Shown here: positions 1 to 5,012 of the stretch, in pieces | How positions within the stretch are numbered: position 1 is the stretch's first letter | How the letters are laid out: each line of letters opens with the position of its first letter | Origin: Alphaproteobacteria bacterium | GTDB lineage: Bacteria > Pseudomonadota > Alphaproteobacteria > Rhodobacterales > Rhodobacteraceae | NCBI GenBank assembly: GCA_030425945.1 | Contig: JAUHZL010000241.1 | Location: 1-5,012 of the forward strand | Reading direction: 5' to 3' | DNA length: 5,012 nt | Notes under the pieces: generated by a model | Told to the model about the DNA's origin: nothing | The model's database searches: none | Seen by the model: only the letters and a program-made list of their open reading frames with translations | Program-made: the position numbers and the translations under genes

Positions 1-797
1 TCTTCGGACTGTGCCTGATCCTCGCCGCGCCCGCCGTGGCGCAGGACCGGGACCAGACGCTGGCCGACATCCGGCAGGACCTGACGGTGCTCTACGTCGA
101 GATCCAGACCCTGAAACGCGAGCTCTCCACCACGGGCGCGCCGCAGGCTGCGGCGCTTCCGCAGGGGGTGCTCGACCGGGTCAACGCGATCGAGTCCGAG
201 CTGACCCGCCTGACGGCGCAGACCGAAGAGTTGCAACTGCGCGTGGACCGCATCGTCAAGGACGGCACCAACCGGATCGGCGATCTGGAGTTCCGGCTGG
301 TCGAGCTCGAGGGCGGCGACGTCTCGAAGCTCAGCGAGACGACGACCCTCGGCGGCGGCACGCTGCCGGCCGCCGCGGCGCCGATCGCGCCGCCCTCGGG
401 CGGTCCGCAACTGGCGGTGGGCGAGCAGGCCGATTTCGACCGGGCGAAGGCCCTGCTCGACGAGGGCCGGATCGCGGAGGCCGCGACGGCCTTCCGGACC
501 TACACCGACACCTATCCCGGCGGAGCGCTCGCCTCCGACGCGCATTTCCTGCGCGGCGAGGCCGAGTCGCGGCAGGGCAATTGGGCGAATGCCGCGCGCG
601 CCTATCTCGAAAGCTTCTCGGGCGCCCCGAACGGCGGCCGTGCCCCGGAGGCGCTCTACAAGCTGGGCGTGTCGCTGGAACAGATCGGCCAGCGGGACGA
701 GGCCTGCCTGACCCTGGGCGAGGTCGGCGTGCGCTTCCCCGCAAGCCCGGCCGCCACCGATGCCGCCACCGCGCGGACCGAGCTTGGCTGCCGCTGA
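1..797 (+). CDS. cpoB: Cell division coordinator CpoB / Tol-Pal system protein YbgF (5'-partial)
   Basis: This is a periplasmic partner of the Tol-Pal machine. In E. coli, CpoB binds TolA and links outer-membrane constriction to septal peptidoglycan synthesis. The frame is open to the left edge: codons from base 3 read FGLCLILAAPAVA then QDRDQ, the hydrophobic core and AVA|Q cleavage site of a Sec signal peptide. The GTG at 36 lies inside that signal and is not the true start, which is upstream of the window. The mature protein starts with coiled-coil-like heptads (about 51-125 and 168-318, e.g. LTRLTAQTEELQLRVDRI), the family's trimerisation region. An Ala/Pro/Gly-rich linker follows (about 350-430), then three TPR-like units (about 435-520, 534-640, 645-740; e.g. 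FDRAKALLDEGRIAEAATAF and EALYKLGVSLEQIGQRDEA). The mature part has only two cysteines, both near the C-terminus (codons 705-707 and 789-791). The 3' end overlaps tilS. The architecture identifies the family well; tol-pal genes upstream are expected but not visible. Confidence 0.92.
   Translation, partial: FGLCLILAAPAVAQDRDQTLADIRQDLTVLYVEIQTLKRELSTTGAPQAAALPQGVLDRVNAIESELTRLTAQTEELQLRVDRIVKDGTNRIGDLEFRLVELEGGDVSKLSETTTLGGGTLPAAAAPIAPPSGGPQLAVGEQADFDRAKALLDEGRIAEAATAFRTYTDTYPGGALASDAHFLRGEAESRQGNWANAARAYLESFSGAPNGGRAPEALYKLGVSLEQIGQRDEACLTLGEVGVRFPASPAATDAATARTELGCR
3..41 (+). other. Signal peptide (C-terminal part) of CpoB
   Basis: The thirteen codons FGLCLILAAPAVA form the hydrophobic core and the small-residue cleavage region of a Sec signal peptide. 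Signal peptidase I would cut after AVA, leaving Gln (codon 42-44) as the first mature residue. The positively charged n-region and the start codon lie left of the window. The cysteine here is not in a lipobox (the preceding residues are F-G-L), so a lipoprotein is unlikely. Confidence 0.8.
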
Positions 798-2124
798 CAC
801 CGGACCCGTCGCCTGGGGCGGCACCGACCTCCATGCGCGGTTCGCCGGGGCGATGGGCCAGTTGCTCGGCCCCGACTTCCCGCGCGACCTTGGCCTTGCC
901 GTTTCCGGCGGCGGCGACTCGATGGCGATGCTGCATCTCGCCCGCGCCTGGGCGCGTCCGATGGGGGTGCAGCTCTGGGTGGTGACGGTCGATCACGGCT
1001 TGCGCGCCGAGAGTGCCGCCGAGGCCGCAATGGTGGCGCGGGAATGTGCCGACCTCGGGCTGCCGCACTGCACCCTGCGCTGGCAGGACCGGGACGGCAC
1101 CGGCAACCTGCAAGCCGCCGCGCGCGAGGCCAGGCTGCGCCTGATTTCCGGCTGGCGGGGCAGGGTGCGCCACGTCTGTTTCGCGCATACGGAAGATGAC
1201 CAGGCCGAAACGGTCCTGATGCGGCTTGCGCGCGGGTCGGGCGTCGAAGGGCTCTCGGGCATGCGCCCGGCACGCCGCGTCGCCGATGTGCCGCAGGCCC
1301 CTGTTCTGGCGGGCGAGGGCGTGCCACCGCCCGCCGCGCCGGACGAGACCGGCTGGATCCTGCTGCGCCCGTTGCTGGGGACCACCCGGGCGGAGTTGCG
1401 GCACTATGCGAAGGTGCTGCACATCCCCTATGTCGACGACCCCAGCAACGACGATCCCACCTACGACCGCGTGAAGGCCCGGCAGGCGCTGGCCGCGCTT
1501 GCGCCGCTCGGTCTCGATGCGCAGCGGCTGGCAACGACGGCCGAGGCGATGGCGCGTGCCCGGCAGGCGCTGGAGGCCCGCGCCCGCGAGGCCGCGCGGG
1601 ACATCGTTCGCTACGAGGCGATGCACCTGGTCTTCGACCGGGACGGGTTGGCCGCCCTCGACGCGGATACCGCGCTGCGCCTCTTCGCCGCCGCCCTGCA
1701 ATGGACCACCGGGGCCGCGTATCGGCCACGCCTCGCGGCGCTGGAACGGACCCTCGACGAGGCGATTGCCGGGCGCAGCGCCACGCTGATGGGCTGCCAG
1801 GTGACGGTCGGCAAGACGCGCCTCCACATCGCCCGCGAGCCGCGCGCCGTCGCCGGGCTGGAACAGGACGCCAGTTGCACGGAGGCGCGCTGGGACAACC
1901 GCTGGGCCTTTTCCGGGCCGATTCCCGCGGGTGCGACGGTCTGCGCCCTTGGGCCAGAGGGGCTGGCGCAGATCGAGCGGCCCGCCGCCCTGCCGGCCGC
2001 GGTCCTGCATGCCATGCCCGCGATCTGGCAGGGAAAAACGGTGATCTCGGTTCCCGGCCTCTGGGGCCTGCCGATCCATGCGGAACCTGTGCCGAAACCG
2101 CAGGATTTTCCCTTTGCGGATTAA
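760..2124 (+). CDS. tilS: tRNA(Ile)-lysidine synthase TilS
   Basis: This cytoplasmic N-type ATP pyrophosphatase adenylates C34 of the CAU-anticodon tRNA-Ile and couples lysine to it. The resulting lysidine switches the tRNA from methionine to isoleucine and from AUG to AUA decoding, and the gene is normally essential. Numbered from ATG 760, the PP-loop SGGGDS is at residues 49-54, VDHGLR at 77-82 and HTEDDQAET at 143-151, followed by RLARGSGVEGLSGM (155-168). RPLL (203-206) and DPSNDDPTYDR (227-237) complete the catalytic domain. Residues from about 245 on form a less conserved helical and C-terminal region. A Pro/Ala-rich stretch (about 174-196) between two catalytic motifs looks like a variable loop. 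The length of 454 aa suits full-length TilS. The start is uncertain: ATG 760 overlaps cpoB by 38 bases and lacks a clear Shine-Dalgarno sequence; TTG 784 (14-base overlap) and ATG 853 are in-frame alternatives that all keep the PP-loop. Translational coupling to cpoB is likely. Confidence 0.95.
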   Translation: MPPPRGPSLAAADTGPVAWGGTDLHARFAGAMGQLLGPDFPRDLGLAVSGGGDSMAMLHLARAWARPMGVQLWVVTVDHGLRAESAAEAAMVARECADLGLPHCTLRWQDRDGTGNLQAAAREARLRLISGWRGRVRHVCFAHTEDDQAETVLMRLARGSGVEGLSGMRPARRVADVPQAPVLAGEGVPPPAAPDETGWILLRPLLGTTRAELRHYAKVLHIPYVDDPSNDDPTYDRVKARQALAALAPLGLDAQRLATTAEAMARARQALEARAREAARDIVRYEAMHLVFDRDGLAALDADTALRLFAAALQWTTGAAYRPRLAALERTLDEAIAGRSATLMGCQVTVGKTRLHIAREPRAVAGLEQDASCTEARWDNRWAFSGPIPAGATVCALGPEGLAQIERPAALPAAVLHAMPAIWQGKTVISVPGLWGLPIHAEPVPKPQDFPFAD

Positions 2125-2128
2125 CGGA

Positions 2129-2156
2129 TTGAACCCGGCCCCCCGATCTCTACATT
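2129..2156 (+). promoter_or_regulatory. Putative ftsH promoter (-35 TTGAAC, -10 TACATT)
   Basis: TTGAAC at 2129-2134 and TACATT at 2151-2156 are separated by 16 bases, a plausible housekeeping sigma-70-type promoter just after the tilS stop. The start point would be near 2163, giving a leader of about 50 bases. The TTGAA half also resembles the heat-shock sigma-32 (RpoH) -35 element, and ftsH is heat-inducible in many bacteria. However, the C-rich CCCCGAT at 2141-2147 sits too close to it for a standard sigma-32 promoter. This is assigned by eye only. Confidence 0.45.
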
Positions 2157-2171
2157 AGAGAGCAAGTATCC

Positions 2172-2196
2172 GGACGCGCCATCGGACGGGGCGTCC
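2172..2196 (+). promoter_or_regulatory. Hairpin in the ftsH leader
   Basis: GGACGC (2172-2177) is the exact reverse complement of GCGTCC (2191-2196). Two more C-G pairs inside (2179-2180 with 2188-2189, past a G-G mismatch) leave a 7-base loop. It lies in the presumed ftsH 5' UTR, five bases before the Shine-Dalgarno region. No T-run follows, so it is not an intrinsic terminator. A role in mRNA stability or translation control is possible but unproven. Confidence 0.4.
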
Positions 2197-2201
2197 CTCC
2201 G

Positions 2202-2207
2202 TAGGAG
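2202..2207 (+). promoter_or_regulatory. Shine-Dalgarno site that selects the TTG start of ftsH
   Basis: TAGGAG ends 8 bases before TTG 2216, which is optimal spacing, and 17 bases before the in-frame ATG at 2225, which is too far. This favours TTG as the start and gives the N-terminus MGNMRNIAFW, matching what I recall of Rhodobacteraceae FtsH proteins. The site can pair with flanking pyrimidines on either side: CTCC at 2197-2200 upstream or TCCT at 2211-2214 downstream. Confidence 0.8.
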
Positions 2208-2215
2208 TTTTCCTC

Positions 2216-4129
<1,914 letters not shown>

Positions 4130-4150
4130 CCCGCGGTCCAGAACGACAGA

Positions 4151-4179
4151 CCCCCGGTCCCCGTGGACCGGGGGTTTTT
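4151..4179 (+). terminator. Intrinsic (Rho-independent) terminator of ftsH
   Basis: A perfect 10-bp GC-rich stem is formed by CCCCCGGTCC (4151-4160) and GGACCGGGGG (4165-4174), with the 4-base loop CCGT and a run of five T at 4175-4179. It lies 21 bases after the ftsH stop codon. There is no matching A-run on the left side, so it should work mainly for + strand transcription. It should largely isolate the MOSC gene from the tilS-ftsH transcript. Confidence 0.95.
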
Positions 4180-4188
4180 CTTTGCCGC

Positions 4189-4219
4189 TTGCCCGGGCGG
4201 GTGTGGGCGTGTCTACCTC
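4189..4219 (+). promoter_or_regulatory. Possible promoter of the MOSC gene
   Basis: Because a strong terminator precedes the gene, a promoter is expected between 4180 and 4240. The best candidate by eye is TTGCCC (4189-4194) with TACCTC (4214-4219), separated by 19 bases (18 if read as CTACCT from 4213). Both hexamers are imperfect and the spacing is slightly long. The transcript would start near 4226, leaving a leader of about 20 bases. Confidence 0.3.
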
Positions 4220-4245
4220 GGGACGACCTGTCCGGAGACACCCCG

Positions 4246-4830
4246 ATGCCCGCGCTCAAGCCGACCGACTTCACCGCGACCGTGACCTGGCTGGGCCGGG
4301 TCACCGACCGCGAGGCCGCCCTGTCGTCGGCCCCGCTGGAGGCGGCCGACCTGACCTTTGCCGGGATCGCCGGCGAGGTGCACGGCGGCGAGACCCGCCC
4401 CTCCTGCAGCCGCGTCCTGTCCCAGCACCCGCGCGGCACGACGATCCGGAACGTGCGTCAGCTCTCGGTGCTGTCCGAGGAAGAACTCGACGCGATCGCC
4501 GCAACGATCGGTCTCGACCGCCTCGATCCGGCGCTGGTCGGGGCCTCGCTGGTGCTGCGCGGCCTGCCGGATTTCAGCCATGTGCCCCCGTCCTCGCGGC
4601 TTCAGGCCCCGTCCGGGGCGACGCTGGTGATCGACATGCAGAACCGTCCCTGCCACCTGCCCGCGCGCGAGATCGACGCCCACGCCCCGGGCCACGGCAA
4701 GGCGTTCAAGACGGCGGCAGAAGGGCGGCGCGGCGTGACGGCCTGGGTCGAGCGGGAAGGCCGCATCGCGCTTGGCGACGTGCTGCGCCTGCATATTCCC
4801 GACCAGCGCGAGTGGCGCCCGCTCGTCTGA
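4246..4830 (+). CDS. Stand-alone MOSC-domain protein
   Basis: This is a predicted cytoplasmic 194-aa protein made almost wholly of a MOSC domain, the fold shared with the C-terminus of eukaryotic molybdenum-cofactor sulfurase and with bacterial YiiM and YcbX. Family members bind molybdenum cofactor or carry sulfur on a conserved cysteine. Family-like features are GEVHGGETRPSC (43-54), VRQLSVLSEEEL (70-81), the segment LVGASLVLRGLPDFSHVPPS (97-116) and VIDMQNRPC (128-136), whose C136 is the likely conserved MOSC cysteine. GKAFKTAAEGRRGVTAWVER (151-170) and GDVLRLHIP (177-185) close the domain. ATG 4246 is chosen because GGAG at 4234-4237 lies 8 bases upstream. A longer reading from TTG 4189 would add 19 residues across the likely promoter and has no Shine-Dalgarno sequence. 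No signal peptide or membrane segment is seen. It is probably transcribed alone. The family call is firm, but the substrate cannot be inferred. Confidence 0.85.
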   Translation: MPALKPTDFTATVTWLGRVTDREAALSSAPLEAADLTFAGIAGEVHGGETRPSCSRVLSQHPRGTTIRNVRQLSVLSEEELDAIAATIGLDRLDPALVGASLVLRGLPDFSHVPPSSRLQAPSGATLVIDMQNRPCHLPAREIDAHAPGHGKAFKTAAEGRRGVTAWVEREGRIALGDVLRLHIPDQREWRPLV

Positions 4831-4906
4831 TCAGAAAGACGATTTGACCGGACAGCCGAATCGACCGAGCGTGCCCGCTACGGTTTGCAGGGCAATCGCT
4901 TATGGC
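4831..4906. other. Short non-coding spacer, possible insertion-sequence boundary
   Basis: These 76 bases lie between the MOSC stop codon and the stop of the converging minus-strand ORF. I see no clear intrinsic terminator for either gene. Composition falls from GC-rich to about half GC near 4880. If the right-hand ORF belongs to an insertion sequence, one terminal inverted repeat should lie here, perhaps around 4881-4906. The other end is outside the window, so it cannot be confirmed. Confidence 0.4.
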
Positions 4907-5012
4907 CTAAGTTGTTGAGATATTGGTGAGAAGTTTGCGTAGAAAGGCTTCGTCCCAGCCTGCCCTTTTGAGTTTGAGGGACAGTGACGTTTTGGAAGTG
5001 TCGCGGCGGACC
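4907..5012 (-). CDS. C-terminal end of a probable transposase (5'-partial, runs off the window)
   Basis: A minus-strand frame is open from the right edge to a TAG stop at 4907-4909, giving the last 34 residues of a protein. It is basic and includes RRDTSKTSL followed by LKLKRAGWDEAFLRKLL. The Lys/Arg-rich, Trp-containing helical tail resembles C-termini that I associate with DDE-type insertion-sequence transposases, but this is pattern recall, not an alignment, and the IS family cannot be named. Supporting context is that 4881-5012 has 69 G+C in 132 bases (52%) against 71% in 4741-4830. Its codons include AAA, ACT, AAT and CTA, which are rare in the neighbouring genes. That fits recently acquired DNA. 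It could instead be another horizontally acquired gene. Confidence 0.45.
   Translation of the reverse strand, partial: VRRDTSKTSLSLKLKRAGWDEAFLRKLLTNISTT

Noticed and set aside
36..38. GTG as the start codon of cpoB
   Set aside because: It lies inside the signal peptide (AVA cleavage site), and the frame stays open with a hydrophobic stretch up to the left edge of the window.
11..985. Alternative + strand frame overlapping cpoB and the start of tilS
   Set aside because: The product is an Arg/Pro/Gly-rich shadow, whereas the competing frame encodes a signal peptide, coiled coil and TPRs.
331..2079. Long minus-strand open frame (582 codons) opposite cpoB and tilS
   Set aside because: It runs across the boundary of two clearly recognised + strand genes, and its product is low-complexity, Arg/Gly/Pro-rich sequence. 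This is a high-GC shadow frame.
2172..2196. Leader hairpin as a tilS terminator
   Set aside because: The stem is followed by CTCCGTAGGAG rather than a T-run, so it does not fit an intrinsic terminator.
4189..4245. N-terminal extension of the MOSC protein from TTG 4189
   Set aside because: It has no Shine-Dalgarno sequence, follows the terminator by only 9 bases and covers the likely promoter. ATG 4246 has GGAG at ideal spacing.

Overview
The window looks like chromosomal DNA from a high-GC alphaproteobacterium, most likely a Rhodobacteraceae member (Rhodobacter, Paracoccus or Roseobacter-type). The reasons are the GC-rich codon use, the characteristic FtsH N-terminus read from a TTG codon, and the gene order cpoB(ybgF)-tilS-ftsH, which in this group usually follows the tol-pal cluster. 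That attribution rests on recall of family features, since no database search was possible.

Layout, all main genes on the + strand: (1) 1-797, the 3' part of cpoB/ybgF, a periplasmic TPR protein of the Tol-Pal system, cut by the left window edge inside its signal peptide. (2) 760-2124, tilS, tRNA(Ile)-lysidine synthase, overlapping the end of cpoB. (3) 2125-2215, a 91-base leader with a probable promoter, a hairpin and a strong Shine-Dalgarno sequence that selects a TTG start. (4) 2216-4129, ftsH, the complete membrane-anchored AAA+ zinc protease. (5) 4151-4179, a textbook intrinsic terminator. (6) 4246-4830, a stand-alone MOSC-domain protein with its own RBS. (7) 4831-5012, a short spacer and then the C-terminal end of a minus-strand ORF in clearly lower-GC DNA, probably the edge of an insertion sequence.

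Functionally the block joins cell-envelope division (CpoB), translation fidelity (TilS makes the lysidine that lets tRNA-Ile read AUA) and membrane-protein quality control (FtsH). cpoB and tilS overlap and are probably co-transcribed and translationally coupled. ftsH probably has its own promoter and may also receive read-through from tilS. The terminator after ftsH separates this group from the MOSC gene.

The core of the window is ordinary, conserved chromosome, and I see no new multi-gene system. The points worth a second look are the ftsH leader, where the Shine-Dalgarno sequence can be paired in two ways; the exactly two cysteines of mature CpoB; the uncertain tilS start; and the abrupt compositional change with a transposase-like tail at the right edge.
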